Shown here: piece after piece, positions 44,076 to 53,449 of the stretch
How positions within the stretch are numbered: position 1 is the stretch's first letter
Layout: every line of letters begins with the position of its first letter
DNA from: Hydrogenophaga crocea
GTDB taxonomy: Bacteria; Pseudomonadota; Gammaproteobacteria; Burkholderiales; Burkholderiaceae_C
Assembly: GCF_011388215.1 (NCBI RefSeq)
Contig: NZ_CP049989.1
Location: 2,418,001 to 2,482,000 of the forward strand
Direction of reading: 5' to 3'
Length of the DNA: 64,000 nt
Program-made: the position numbers and the translations under genes
Notes under the pieces: model-generated
What the model was told of the DNA's origin: nothing
Database searches by the model: none
What the model saw: the letters and a program-made list of their open reading frames with translations, nothing else

Positions 44076-45869
44076 TCATAGTTGTTGCGCCTTGCCCGAC
44101 AAGTAATCAAGCAGGCGTTTGCGCGGATATGCATCCGTCGCATTATTGATATTGCGCAGGTTGGGCAGCACCGGGTCGGCGGTCAACGCGAAATGCGTTT
44201 CCATCAAAGCGGCCAAGAATCCCGCGACGCTGCCCTGATTGCGAAAATAGGCCAGCGGCCCTTCGCCCAGCAGGCGCTGCTGCCCCAGGTCGAAGGTTTG
44301 CTGTCGGAGCTGATCGAGCGGCTGGCTGATCAGGCCGGGAATCGCCGCCCCGTCGATGGCTACTGCCGCGCCGATCCGCTGGCGCAGGCGCTTCATCATG
44401 ACGGCCGTGATGACATGCAGCGCATGACGGTAAATCAGCTTTTCCAGACTGCGCGCCGCAGCTTTCTGCTCGTAGTCCACCACCAGCTTGCGAATTTCCC
44501 GGTGACACAGGACGGCGTTGACCAGCGCCACCCCCGACAACGTCGCGGGGAACAACGCCTGGTATTCGGCGGATTCCGGGTTGGCCAGCCGCGCCGGCTC
44601 GCTCTTCAACCAGACCGCGTAACGCGGGTCGTCCTGCTGCGAGGCCTGCACCCGCAGCGCTTCGTCGAGTGAGATGGCCGTGGAGCCGGTTGCCGCCGCC
44701 TCCGGGCGATAGTGGTAGGTGTAGCCGAGATGGGCAATTTCCTGCCGCAGCCGTTCCTGATTTTCATCGAGCGAAGCGAAGTTCGCCGTCTGCACGGGGT
44801 TCTGGTGGTTGCGGGCCTTGGTGACGCGCTTGCCGAACGGGCCGTCCGCAGGTGCCTTGATCAGCGTGAGCATCACCTTCGCATCGTCGATATTGCTGTC
44901 CGGGTGTTGGGCCACGAACTCGGCTGCGGAGGCGACGGTCTGTGCGCCGTTGATGATGGACAGGCCGCGCACTTTGAACTTCCGCAGGCCGTTGTTCGGG
45001 TTCTTCCCCTTCGGCTCGATTTCGTCGCAGACCGCCGTGACGCCGTTGTTGAGATAGAAGAAGCTGCCCGGATCGTCGCGCAGGGTCGTCTTGATCGCTT
45101 TGTTGACGTCCGACCGGCTGCCGAGGAAGTAGCGGATGTTGCGCTCGTACAGCGCCTTGTCGTGCGTCCGGTGGAGAGCTACAAGGTCGGCCAGCCGCGC
45201 GATGCCGTAGTACGTGGCACGCGGGCTTTCGACCTTGGCGTGCTTTTGCAGCGCGATCTCGGTGTGAACCGGCCTGTAGGCCTGCTCCGCAAGCAGATCG
45301 CGCACGATCTCGGCTGCGGTGTAGTACTGCACTTGCTTTTCGAGCCGTTCCTCGTCGAGGTCGTCATCGTCGAGCAGCACCTGCATGGCGTCGATGGCGG
45401 ATTGGGAAACGCCGTCGCCCGTGTAGGGCACGACCAGCCTGATGTGGCTGCACGCATCCAGCACGCCTTCGATTTCGGTCTTCCGGTTCAGGACGTTCGC
45501 ATTGAACCCCGTGAAGTCCTGCTTCAGCAGCAAGCGAATGCCCGTGCAGAACGACTGCGCCTCGTCCTGCTTGAACTGCTCCGACTCCTTCAGCTTGGTT
45601 TGCAGCAGGTAGAGCGTTTCAGTCGGCGCGTGGTAGTAGATAGCATCAATGCCCTTGTCGTTGAAGTCATCCACCACGGTGGCAGCTGCATCCTTCGGCG
45701 CAAGACCGAGCAGCTTGTGCAAGGCGAATGCGCTGAACGCACGAGAAATCTGCTTTGCGGCCTGATCGGCGGGATTTGCCTGACCGAGCAAGGGCGGCAG
45801 GAACGGCACGAAACGATCTGCCAGCACCTTCTTCAGAATGGTCATGTACTGAGGTTCGAGCGCCGGCAT
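44076..45869 (-). CDS. AIPR (abortive infection phage resistance) family protein with nuclease-like N-terminus
   Basis: This 597-aa protein has the AIPR core: NIRYFLGSRSDVNKAIKTTL, FFYLNNGVTAVCDEI and GLSIINGAQTVASA (about 220-310). The N-terminal FNDKGIDAIYYHAPTETLYLLQTKLK (about 70-95) fits a PD-(D/E)xK-type fold (D-x(n)-QxK), so it may be a nuclease. The ATG at 45869 is one base after the stop of the upstream ATPase gene (TGACATG), so expression is coupled. AIPR proteins are linked to abortive infection; the exact activity is not known. Confidence 0.88.
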   Translation of the reverse strand: MPALEPQYMTILKKVLADRFVPFLPPLLGQANPADQAAKQISRAFSAFALHKLLGLAPKDAAATVVDDFNDKGIDAIYYHAPTETLYLLQTKLKESEQFKQDEAQSFCTGIRLLLKQDFTGFNANVLNRKTEIEGVLDACSHIRLVVPYTGDGVSQSAIDAMQVLLDDDDLDEERLEKQVQYYTAAEIVRDLLAEQAYRPVHTEIALQKHAKVESPRATYYGIARLADLVALHRTHDKALYERNIRYFLGSRSDVNKAIKTTLRDDPGSFFYLNNGVTAVCDEIEPKGKNPNNGLRKFKVRGLSIINGAQTVASAAEFVAQHPDSNIDDAKVMLTLIKAPADGPFGKRVTKARNHQNPVQTANFASLDENQERLRQEIAHLGYTYHYRPEAAATGSTAISLDEALRVQASQQDDPRYAVWLKSEPARLANPESAEYQALFPATLSGVALVNAVLCHREIRKLVVDYEQKAAARSLEKLIYRHALHVITAVMMKRLRQRIGAAVAIDGAAIPGLISQPLDQLRQQTFDLGQQRLLGEGPLAYFRNQGSVAGFLAALMETHFALTADPVLPNLRNINNATDAYPRKRLLDYLSGKAQQL

Positions 45870-45870
45870 G

Positions 45871-48800
45871 TCAATGGTACTTCCCGGATCGGTTCTCGAA
45901 TGCGGGCTTGGTACCTTCAAGTACGGTCACGACGGCGCCGTTGAGCTCCGTGTTTTCGATCGCCCCCGAGTCATAGTCGATGGTGGAGTCCGATGCTCGA
46001 TCGAACCTCGCATGGATGATCTGCTCTGCATCACACACAACCGCCAAATTGGGGTTGTGTGTGACCATGATGATTTGCCGCTGTTTCTTGGCCTCCGACA
46101 GAACGGGCACGAGCAGGCGGAACACCGTCTCGTTGTCAAGGTTTTCTTCCGGCTGGTCCAAGATGATGGGCGTCTTTCCCTTGTCCACCAGCAAGTAGAA
46201 GATCAACAATAGTGCACCGCGCTGCCCGGGAGAGAGCTGCTCGATCTGCGTGTCTTGGAACAGCAAGGAGTATCGCGGCTCAAGGAAGTTCAGCCCGAAG
46301 ATCAGGTCATACACTGCCGCTGCGGACTGTCCCTTTTTCACCAAGTTGAAGATGCCAGCAGGCGACCCGGATGCTCTGGCGGCTTCCAAGACCTTCTCCT
46401 GCAAGGTGCTAACGAAGGCCAATGCCCCGTCTCTGGTGTTCGGGTCATGACTGTCGAACAGCTTTCGGATTGTCGAAAGTGCCTCGTCCTGCCCACGGAA
46501 ATCACCCCAAGTCTGCTTGATCAAGGCGAACAACTGATCCGCGATGGCATCCGCAGATGCCGCAAGAGTCGCCTGGAACTGCAACCTGTAGTCTTCCCGT
46601 ATCAGGCCGTTCTTCTGGATCAAGTCCTGGACAGGTTTGAACAGTTCCGCACGCGCCCTTCGCTGGGCATTGAGGGTGTCAAATATTTCACCTGACAGCT
46701 GCAATCGCTTTGCTTCCAACTCCTTGAGCTGTTCAGGCAGCGCCTCGATCTGCTTAATACGGGTCTCTAGGCCAACCTTCGACTCCGGCTCGGTGGGTGA
46801 GCCGATCAATTCATCCCGCTTCCTGTTCCATTCTGCAAGCTGACGGTGGTAAGACTCGAACTGTTGCTGAGGCGCGTTCAGTTTCGCGGTGAACCCTTGC
46901 TGCGTCTCCGTGTAGGTCTTCAGGTTTTCAGCCAGCTGCTCGGACTCGGTCTTCAACTCGCCCTGCTTTGTCGTGAGCTCAGCTGATCTCTTGTCGAGAG
47001 CACCTGTCTTGATATCGATGGCTGCAAGATCGGACCAGGCGAACCCAAGCAGCTTGAGGTCATCGGACACTGTATTCTGTGCTTGGTCAAAGGTCCGCTG
47101 GAGCAATCTCAACTGCTCACGAATGTTTGCTATCGCCTTCTGCCGCTTGGCTAGTTCGGTGGTCTCGCCGGCGATCTCTAGCGTGCGCTTTTTCGCAGCT
47201 TCTATCTGCTGACTAGCCGCTGCCAAGCCCTCCGCAGCCTCCTTTTGCTCGGGGCTCAACGCTTCTGTGGGCGCGGCAACCTCCGCTGGCTTTAGCTTGT
47301 CATGTTCTTCAATTTGCTTGCCCTTCAGCAGAAGTAGGTCGGTGAGCTTCTTCAGCTCTATGGGCTGAAGCTGCTCTTCGATACGCACGATTGATGCATT
47401 GGCCGAGGCCAGTTCCTTGCGATACTCACCCAAGCGGTTCCTGAGCGACTGCTCCTGCTGCTCCGTCAGTTGATCGAAGTCGAGTGCGCCCAACCTCATG
47501 TCTTCACTCGCGTGAGAGAAGATCACTGACCGCAGTTCCTTCTCGAAAGCATCCGACTTGCCCGACACATGCTCGTTGCAAAGCTCCTCGAAGTAGTGCT
47601 GTGGAATGTAGCGAACAAGCTCCGCCTTCTCTTCGGATGGAGGCACATTGAGAGGTCGGGCTTCAGTACTCTCGTCGCACCAGGTCAGCGTCCCGGTGAA
47701 GTGTCGTGCGGGTTCGCCGGTCTTCCCTAGGAAGCGATCCCGCCGGAGAAAGCTGAAGTGCTTGGACTGTCTGGAATTACCAAGCGTCGCGATGACATCG
47801 GCCAACGCGCTTTTCCCGCTTCCCTTGTTCCCGATGATGGCAACAAGGTCGGGGTTCAACGGGATGTCGCAGCCGTGGAGCCATTGTCCTACGCCGGCCT
47901 TGTCTCCTGTCTTGGTGATTTCAATGGATTCGATGTAGTAGGTCTTGTTGGACTCAACTTCCAGCACCTTGGGTGGTTTGTCACCAATGTAGGAGCGCTT
48001 CGCCGGCTCAAGAATGGCTTGTTTGAGGCCACGGAACGTTGGGTCGGCCTTGATCCACGTCTTCTTGCCAGAGGGGAAGTCGCCATAGCCCCGCTTGTCG
48101 TCATTCCCGGCAGCGCCAACAAAGCAATGAGCGTCACTGCCAGCCACTACAAGCCTAGGGATACCCTTCAACCCGTGCCTGAAGTTGTCGATCCAGGCGT
48201 GGTTGGTCAATGTCTTCTCGCACAAGAACGCTGTTCTCAGCTCCATATTCCTGGACTCGAAGATCGGCGACGATTCAAAGAGCCCGAGGAAGTAGGAGTA
48301 GTGCTGCTCCCATTTCACCTCGGTAAGCCCGTCGCTCGTGTCGTATGGCATGAACCCAATCGCGAGTTCGTTTGGGACACTGGCAATGGCTTTCCTGTAG
48401 CTCTCAGTCTTTACTTCAGCCAACTTGTACCCAGCCAACAGCGCATCCGCGTAGTCACTTTCGACCACTTCCTTCTTGTGTCCCTTCTTTGCCAGCATAT
48501 CGGCGGCAGTCCCGCGAGCGAGATCAACAAGTGCGTCCTTGGAAACCGAACGATCAAGGCGCTCGATCTTGAGGTTGGCAAGAAAATCCTTTAGATGCTG
48601 ATCGGCGATCTCGTCTGAGAAGATGACATGGGCGTTAAGCCGCTTTTCGGTAGGCGCTGACAGCCGCAGCTCAATCCCGGGAAAGACCTTCTTTGTGAGC
48701 TTCGGCGCGTCCGCTTCAGAGAGTCGCTGCTTCAGCGCGAACCAGCCATCGAAAGTCCAGTAGTCCATGATCGCGAACACAGCAGGCTCAGCCTTGTTCA

Positions 48801-48957
48801 TGGCTTCGATCATTTCATCGACCAGCTTCTTGCTCGTCGCAGAGGAGAGGTCGCCGTCGAACCTCTCTCCCGACCAATGGAACGACGCGGGCGTATGGAC
48901 ATGCAAGTCCCACTGCCTCCAAAGTGCGCCCCGGGAAAGTTCTCTTTTAGTAGTCAT
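45871..48957 (-). CDS. PHP-domain/SMC-like ATPase fusion (TrlF family)
   Basis: This 1,028-aa protein has an N-terminal PHP phosphoesterase domain (metal motif WDLHVHTPASF at about 17-27, VFPGIELRL, VVAGSDAHCF) followed by an SMC/Rad50-like ATPase: Walker A GNKGSGKSALADVI (about 375), a long coiled coil (about 490-740), signature LSPGQRG, Walker B IILDQPEENLDN and H-loop VTHNPNLAV. It could hydrolyse a nucleic-acid phosphoester in an ATP-gated way. The start at 48957 overlaps the helicase stop by 4 bp. Confidence 0.88.
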   Translation of the reverse strand: MTTKRELSRGALWRQWDLHVHTPASFHWSGERFDGDLSSATSKKLVDEMIEAMNKAEPAVFAIMDYWTFDGWFALKQRLSEADAPKLTKKVFPGIELRLSAPTEKRLNAHVIFSDEIADQHLKDFLANLKIERLDRSVSKDALVDLARGTAADMLAKKGHKKEVVESDYADALLAGYKLAEVKTESYRKAIASVPNELAIGFMPYDTSDGLTEVKWEQHYSYFLGLFESSPIFESRNMELRTAFLCEKTLTNHAWIDNFRHGLKGIPRLVVAGSDAHCFVGAAGNDDKRGYGDFPSGKKTWIKADPTFRGLKQAILEPAKRSYIGDKPPKVLEVESNKTYYIESIEITKTGDKAGVGQWLHGCDIPLNPDLVAIIGNKGSGKSALADVIATLGNSRQSKHFSFLRRDRFLGKTGEPARHFTGTLTWCDESTEARPLNVPPSEEKAELVRYIPQHYFEELCNEHVSGKSDAFEKELRSVIFSHASEDMRLGALDFDQLTEQQEQSLRNRLGEYRKELASANASIVRIEEQLQPIELKKLTDLLLLKGKQIEEHDKLKPAEVAAPTEALSPEQKEAAEGLAAASQQIEAAKKRTLEIAGETTELAKRQKAIANIREQLRLLQRTFDQAQNTVSDDLKLLGFAWSDLAAIDIKTGALDKRSAELTTKQGELKTESEQLAENLKTYTETQQGFTAKLNAPQQQFESYHRQLAEWNRKRDELIGSPTEPESKVGLETRIKQIEALPEQLKELEAKRLQLSGEIFDTLNAQRRARAELFKPVQDLIQKNGLIREDYRLQFQATLAASADAIADQLFALIKQTWGDFRGQDEALSTIRKLFDSHDPNTRDGALAFVSTLQEKVLEAARASGSPAGIFNLVKKGQSAAAVYDLIFGLNFLEPRYSLLFQDTQIEQLSPGQRGALLLIFYLLVDKGKTPIILDQPEENLDNETVFRLLVPVLSEAKKQRQIIMVTHNPNLAVVCDAEQIIHARFDRASDSTIDYDSGAIENTELNGAVVTVLEGTKPAFENRSGKYH

Positions 48958-51839
48958 TTCAGCTCCCATTCGACGGTGAACAGCGTGCGCTCCTCCACCT
49001 GCTGCTGGAGCTGCACTTCCAACTGACTGATAAGGTCATTTCGCTGGGCTTCAACTTCGTCCTGCCGGGCAAACAGCTCGCGGCGCAGCTTGCTGCGCTT
49101 GCCTTCCAGTTCACGCTGCTTCTTCTGCCATGACAGCTTTTCTTCTAGCGTCGGCGAGGTCGCTGCGGTTCGGCGCACCTCCTTGATCTCGCGGTCGATC
49201 TCCTTGATCTCCTGCTCCAGACCGAGCTTCAGGTCGTCCGCCCAGGCATCCAGCTTCTGGACTTCCTGCTCGAAGTAGCCGAGGTTGCGCTCGTTGACGT
49301 CGCGCAGGAGTGCGGTCTTGCGGGCTTCCACGTCGGCCAGCAGGGTGGCGTCAGGGGCGTTGAACAGACTGGCCGCCTGCGTGGCCGCGGGCAGGCGCAG
49401 CAGTTTTTCCGGGTCTTCTTCCGCGAGCACGACGCCGTCAGTCGTGCCCGCGGCAACCAGCAGATGTTGCTCCTGGTTGCCGAGTGTCTCGACCGTGACC
49501 AGCTTCACGGTGAGCCATCCGGCCTTGCCGCGCCAGGCTTCAAGCGTGCTGATCTTTGAACCGTGGGCGTTGTAGTCGAAGACGAGACGAGCCCCGTTGA
49601 GTGCGCGCGCCTTGGCCTGCTCGATGCCCCATCGCGCCAGCGGATGATTGATGCGGTATAGGTGCGCGTCGCCGGAGCGGCGGGGCAATTCGTAGCGCCC
49701 CAGCTCGATGCCCGCAGGGCCGGCATGCTCGATTCCAGTCGGTATGTGGCGGAGATCGAAGCCGTCGTCATCGAACGCGGCGCAATGGACCAGTTCGGCG
49801 CGGGTCAAGTCCATTAGCATCCGCTCGAAGCGGTTGCGCGCGTTGCGGCTGTCGTCGGCCCGCATGCGCAGCTTCTCCTGCACCTCCTCGTCAAAGTTCT
49901 CAAGCAATACCTGGCGCGTCTTGACCATCGCCTCGTTGATCTCGCCGGAGAGATCGAGCTGGAGTTGCTCAAAGCTGGACTTGATTTCCTCGGGCTCTCG
50001 GCAGTTCTGGTAGATCTCGGCGATACGCCGCTCGAAATCGACACCGGAGCCGATGGCACCCAGCACTTCGTCGCTAGCCCCAAACACGCCCTCGAAGAGC
50101 TGGAACTTCTGCGACAGCAGCTCGTACACCCGTGCATCGGCCTCATTGCTGCGGTCGACGAAGTTGACCACCACCACGTCGTGCTTCTGACCGTAGCGGT
50201 GGCAGCGCCCGATGCGCTGCTCGATGCGCTGCGGGTTCCACGGCAGGTCGTAGTTGATGACGAGTGAGCAGAACTGGAGGTTGATGCCTTCGGCTCCGGC
50301 CTCGGTGGCAATCATGACCTTGCCACGCTCCTTGAAGTGCTCAACCAGTGCCGCACGGGTGTCGGCAGTCTTGGAGCCGGTGATGCGGTTGGCGCCTTCG
50401 TGGCGCTTCAGCCAGTCCTTGTAGATCGCCTGCGCACGCTGGTCGCTATTGGTGCCGTTGAAGAGCACGATGCCGTCGCCGTATGGCGTGTCGGCCAGCA
50501 AGTTGAGGAGGTATTCCTGCGTGCGCCTGGACTCGGTGAAGATGATGGCCTTCCTGGGCGCGCCTAGCCGATCCAGTTCAGCGAAGGCGCGATCCAGCGC
50601 GGTGAGCAGTGCCTTGCCCTTTGCGTTGTCCCGGATGTTGGTTGCCAGGGTTTTGAAGTGGCGAAGCTCCTCGATCTCCTCCGCGATGCCATCGCGCTCC
50701 AAGCGGCTCGGTGCTGAGACGTCTGAGCCTTGGTCGTTCAACTCATCGGCGGTTTCGTCGAGCGACTCGTAATCCTTGTCGAGTTCATCGACCAGATCGG
50801 GAGCTTCGGTGACTTCGTCGAGCACACTCTGGAGACGCTTGGCCATCGTCTCCAACGCACCCGCAATCGCATGCGTGCTGGAGGCAAGCAGCTTCCATAG
50901 TACGAGTGAAATCAGTTGGCGCTGCCCCTCGGGCAGGGCCTTGAGGTTAGGGCGGCGCAGGTATTCGGCGACGAGCCTGGAAAGTTCCTGCTCTTCGCGC
51001 GACGGCGTGAACTCCTCGACTATGGCCTTGCGCGATGTGTACGACACGTAGGGCTGAACCTGTTTGCGCAGGGTACGCTTGCAGATGGGGGCCAGCCGGT
51101 CACGCAGGCTGCTGAAGGATTGCTCTCTGCCAGTGAACTGCGAGCGGAAGCTATCAAGGTCTCCGAACACACGGTCATCGATGAAGCTGACCAGCCCGTA
51201 GAGTTCGAGTAGCGAGTTCTGCAACGGCGTCGCGGTCAGCAGCACTTTGGAGTGAACGCGCGACAGCGCCTCCTTGAGGGTCTTGGCGATGACGTTGCTG
51301 GTCTTGTAGACGTTGCGCAAGCGATGCGCTTCGTCGAGGACGACCAAGTCCCAGTCGATGCTCTTGACATCGTCAGCTTTGGCCTTCGCAAACTGATAGG
51401 AACAGATGATCGGGCCGGAGCCGAACAGGAACGGGTTCCGCTGCTCTTGCTTACGAATCGCGTTATAGCTCTTGGCTTCGAGGATCAGCCCTTGCAGGCC
51501 GAACTTTTCCTGCAGCTCCTGGTGCCATTGCTTGCGCAGGTTCGCCGGAACGATGATGAGGACCTTCCGCCGCCGTTCGGCCCAACGTTGGGAGAGGACT
51601 AGCCCGGCTTCGATGGTCTTGCCCAGACCAACCTCGTCAGCGAGGATCACGCCGCGTGAGAGGGGGTTGCGGCAAGCGAAGAGCGCGGCCTCGACTTGAT
51701 GGGGATTCAGATCGACTTGCGAATCGACCAAAGTCGAAGCCAGCGACTCCACGGAGTCGCCTGCTGCACGCCTAGTCAGCAGCCAAGCAAAATACTGGCT
51801 CTGATGTGGCGTAAGAAGCTGCTGGCCCGTCAACGGCAA
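48954..51839 (-). CDS. SNF2/RapA-like helicase, first gene of the five-gene defence operon
   Basis: This 961-aa protein has an SNF2 motor: DEVGLGKTIEAGLVL (about 68), DEAH-box WDLVVLDEAHRLRN (about 170), LLTATPLQN, and in the second lobe IATEAGAEGINLQFC and IEQRIGRCHRYGQ. A C-terminal coiled coil (about 860-950) probably mediates partner contacts. The start is a TTG at 51839 with a purine-rich GGGAGGG very close upstream, so the true start may differ. It leads the operon SNF2-PHP/ATPase-AIPR-Mod-Res, all joined by overlaps or gaps of at most 10 bp. Confidence 0.9.
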   Translation of the reverse strand: MPLTGQQLLTPHQSQYFAWLLTRRAAGDSVESLASTLVDSQVDLNPHQVEAALFACRNPLSRGVILADEVGLGKTIEAGLVLSQRWAERRRKVLIIVPANLRKQWHQELQEKFGLQGLILEAKSYNAIRKQEQRNPFLFGSGPIICSYQFAKAKADDVKSIDWDLVVLDEAHRLRNVYKTSNVIAKTLKEALSRVHSKVLLTATPLQNSLLELYGLVSFIDDRVFGDLDSFRSQFTGREQSFSSLRDRLAPICKRTLRKQVQPYVSYTSRKAIVEEFTPSREEQELSRLVAEYLRRPNLKALPEGQRQLISLVLWKLLASSTHAIAGALETMAKRLQSVLDEVTEAPDLVDELDKDYESLDETADELNDQGSDVSAPSRLERDGIAEEIEELRHFKTLATNIRDNAKGKALLTALDRAFAELDRLGAPRKAIIFTESRRTQEYLLNLLADTPYGDGIVLFNGTNSDQRAQAIYKDWLKRHEGANRITGSKTADTRAALVEHFKERGKVMIATEAGAEGINLQFCSLVINYDLPWNPQRIEQRIGRCHRYGQKHDVVVVNFVDRSNEADARVYELLSQKFQLFEGVFGASDEVLGAIGSGVDFERRIAEIYQNCREPEEIKSSFEQLQLDLSGEINEAMVKTRQVLLENFDEEVQEKLRMRADDSRNARNRFERMLMDLTRAELVHCAAFDDDGFDLRHIPTGIEHAGPAGIELGRYELPRRSGDAHLYRINHPLARWGIEQAKARALNGARLVFDYNAHGSKISTLEAWRGKAGWLTVKLVTVETLGNQEQHLLVAAGTTDGVVLAEEDPEKLLRLPAATQAASLFNAPDATLLADVEARKTALLRDVNERNLGYFEQEVQKLDAWADDLKLGLEQEIKEIDREIKEVRRTAATSPTLEEKLSWQKKQRELEGKRSKLRRELFARQDEVEAQRNDLISQLEVQLQQQVEERTLFTVEWELK

Positions 51840-52403
51840 TCCCTCCCTGTCAACCTTGCACCAACCGCACTCTGTGCCTCGGGCCGCAAGCGCGTGCCTC
51901 CTGCCACCCCCACTACGCCTATACGGGGATTCGACATTCGCGTCATTGCGAACGGCGATCTTGTTCGTATTCGAACGCGGAGAAAGCGAGGCGGTTTACT
52001 TCATAAGCTTATCTGAAGCCGCACCCGTCCCACTCATACACGGCAGAGGGAGTCTTGGGTACCGCGATTCGACGTTCAGACGCAATTGGGGAGTGCGCAG
52101 AGTGCGCTCTGGCTGAAGAATGAGCAGTCCGTGCTGGGAGCGCTTGCCGCGAGAGAAGCTCTGGGGAAAGCGAGCGGTGCTGCGCCGCTCACTGCTGTTG
52201 ACCCGGGCGCTTGACCGATCTTCGTCAGGCTTTTCGGCATACCAACCAACCATGCAGGCAAACCGGAAAAAATATATATAAATCAACTACTTATATCGCT
52301 CCTCCGCCCTGATGCGTTCAAAACTCAGTGAGAAAAATTCAATACTCACCGGGAATCGACACCCGCCATGGCCCACCCGTGGCGGCGGGATGGAACTTCT
52401 GCT
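51840..52403. other. Divergent intergenic region between the defence island and rpoH
   Basis: No supported gene. Two loosely similar segments, GATTCGACATTCGCGTCATTG (near 51928) and GATTCGACGTTCAGACGCAATTG (near 52065), may be an old repeat. An AT-rich tract at 52265-52290 and a weak inverted repeat (GTGAG/CTCAC, 52328-52349) are also seen. The right boundary of the accessory island must lie here, and the defence operon's promoter is expected here. Confidence 0.45.
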
Positions 52404-52430
52404 TTAGCACTCTCTCCAAGCGAGTGCTAA
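52404..52430. promoter_or_regulatory. CIRCE element, HrcA operator upstream of rpoH
   Basis: TTAGCACTC, nine bases, GAGTGCTAA is an exact match to the CIRCE consensus bound by the heat-shock repressor HrcA. It ends 31 bp before the rpoH ATG. HrcA control of rpoH is known from comparative work in betaproteobacteria and would couple the two heat-shock circuits. Confidence 0.95.
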
Positions 52431-52461
52431 TATTTCGGCCGATTTCCCGAGGAGGTCATCC

Positions 52462-53418
52462 ATGTCCCCATCGCTTGCTGTCGCGCATCCCGCCGCCCCT
52501 GGTGCCCTGGCCGTTGCCAGCCCCTGGAGCCGCTCGCTCACGCTGCCGCCGCTGGGCAACCTGGACGCGTACATCTCCGCGATCAACCGCCTGCCCCTGC
52601 TCACCCTCGAGGAAGAGCAGGAAGCCGCCCGCCGCCTGCGCGACCACAACGACCTCGAAGCCGCCGGCCGGCTCGTGATGTCGCACCTGCGCCTGGTGGT
52701 GTCCATTTCGCGCCAGTACCTGGGCTACGGCCTGCCCCACGGCGACCTGATCCAGGAAGGCAACGTGGGCCTCATGAAGGCCGTCAAGCGCTTCGACCCC
52801 GACCAGGGCGTGCGCCTGGTGAGCTACGCCATCCACTGGATCAAGGCCGAGATCCACGAATACATCCTGAAGAACTGGCGCATGGTGAAGCTGGCCACCA
52901 CCAAGGCCCAGCGCAAGCTGTTCTTCAACCTGCGCTCGCGCAAGCAAGGCCTGCGCGCCGAAGCCCTCGACGGCGACACCCACCGCGAGGTGCTCAGCGA
53001 CGCCGAGATCGGCGTGGTCGCGCGCGAGCTCAAGGTCAAGCCCGAGGAAGTGCGCGAGATGGAAACGCGCCTGTCGGGCGGCGACGTGGTGCTCGACCCC
53101 GCGCCCGGCGACGATGGCGAGGAGGCTTTCGGTCCCATCGCCTACCTCGCTGACGCCTCGCACGAGCCCACGGCCATGATCGAGTCGGCCGAGCGCGACC
53201 ACCTGGCCACCGAAGGCATCGCGCGCGCCATGGGCGAGCTCGACGAGCGCTCGCGCCGCATCGTGAGCGAACGCTGGCTCAAGGTGAACGACGACGGCTC
53301 GGGAGGCATGACGCTGCACGAACTGGCCGCCGAGTACGGCGTGAGCGCCGAGCGCATCCGCCAGATCGAAGTGGCGGCCATGAAGAAAATGCGCAAGGCG
53401 CTCGCCGCCTACGCCTGA
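52462..53418 (+). CDS. rpoH: RNA polymerase heat-shock sigma factor RpoH (sigma-32)
   Basis: This 318-aa sigma factor has region 2 (GDLIQEGNVGLMKAVKRFDP, SYAIHWIKAEIHEYILKNW), the diagnostic RpoH box QRKLFFNLRSRK, and region 4 helix-turn-helix TLHELAAEYGVSAERIRQIE. The ATG has AGGAGG six bases upstream. It directs transcription of chaperone and protease genes. Expression is probably repressed by HrcA through the CIRCE element just upstream. Confidence 0.97.
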   Translation: MSPSLAVAHPAAPGALAVASPWSRSLTLPPLGNLDAYISAINRLPLLTLEEEQEAARRLRDHNDLEAAGRLVMSHLRLVVSISRQYLGYGLPHGDLIQEGNVGLMKAVKRFDPDQGVRLVSYAIHWIKAEIHEYILKNWRMVKLATTKAQRKLFFNLRSRKQGLRAEALDGDTHREVLSDAEIGVVARELKVKPEEVREMETRLSGGDVVLDPAPGDDGEEAFGPIAYLADASHEPTAMIESAERDHLATEGIARAMGELDERSRRIVSERWLKVNDDGSGGMTLHELAAEYGVSAERIRQIEVAAMKKMRKALAAYA

Positions 53419-53425
53419 TCCGGCC

Positions 53426-53447
53426 GGGGCGATTGCACAATCGCCCC
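53426..53447. promoter_or_regulatory. Perfect 22-bp palindrome between rpoH and the sensor gene
   Basis: GGGGCGATTG and CAATCGCCCC flank a CA pair. The palindrome starts 8 bp after the rpoH stop and ends 2 bp before the next ATG. It could be an rpoH mRNA-protecting hairpin or a terminator-like stem (no T-run follows), or a protein site. It would bury the ribosome site region of the next gene. Confidence 0.6.
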
Positions 53448-53449
53448 CT

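Noticed and set aside
44066..44143. Upstream extension of the methyltransferase
   Set aside because: The 26 extra codons overlap the AIPR gene and lack conservation character; MSKQKLELTW is a typical start.
51928..52090. Paired GATTCGAC segments as the far transposon end
   Set aside because: Similarity is partial, both lie in the same orientation and they do not match the sites near tnsA; kept only as a note in the intergenic entry.
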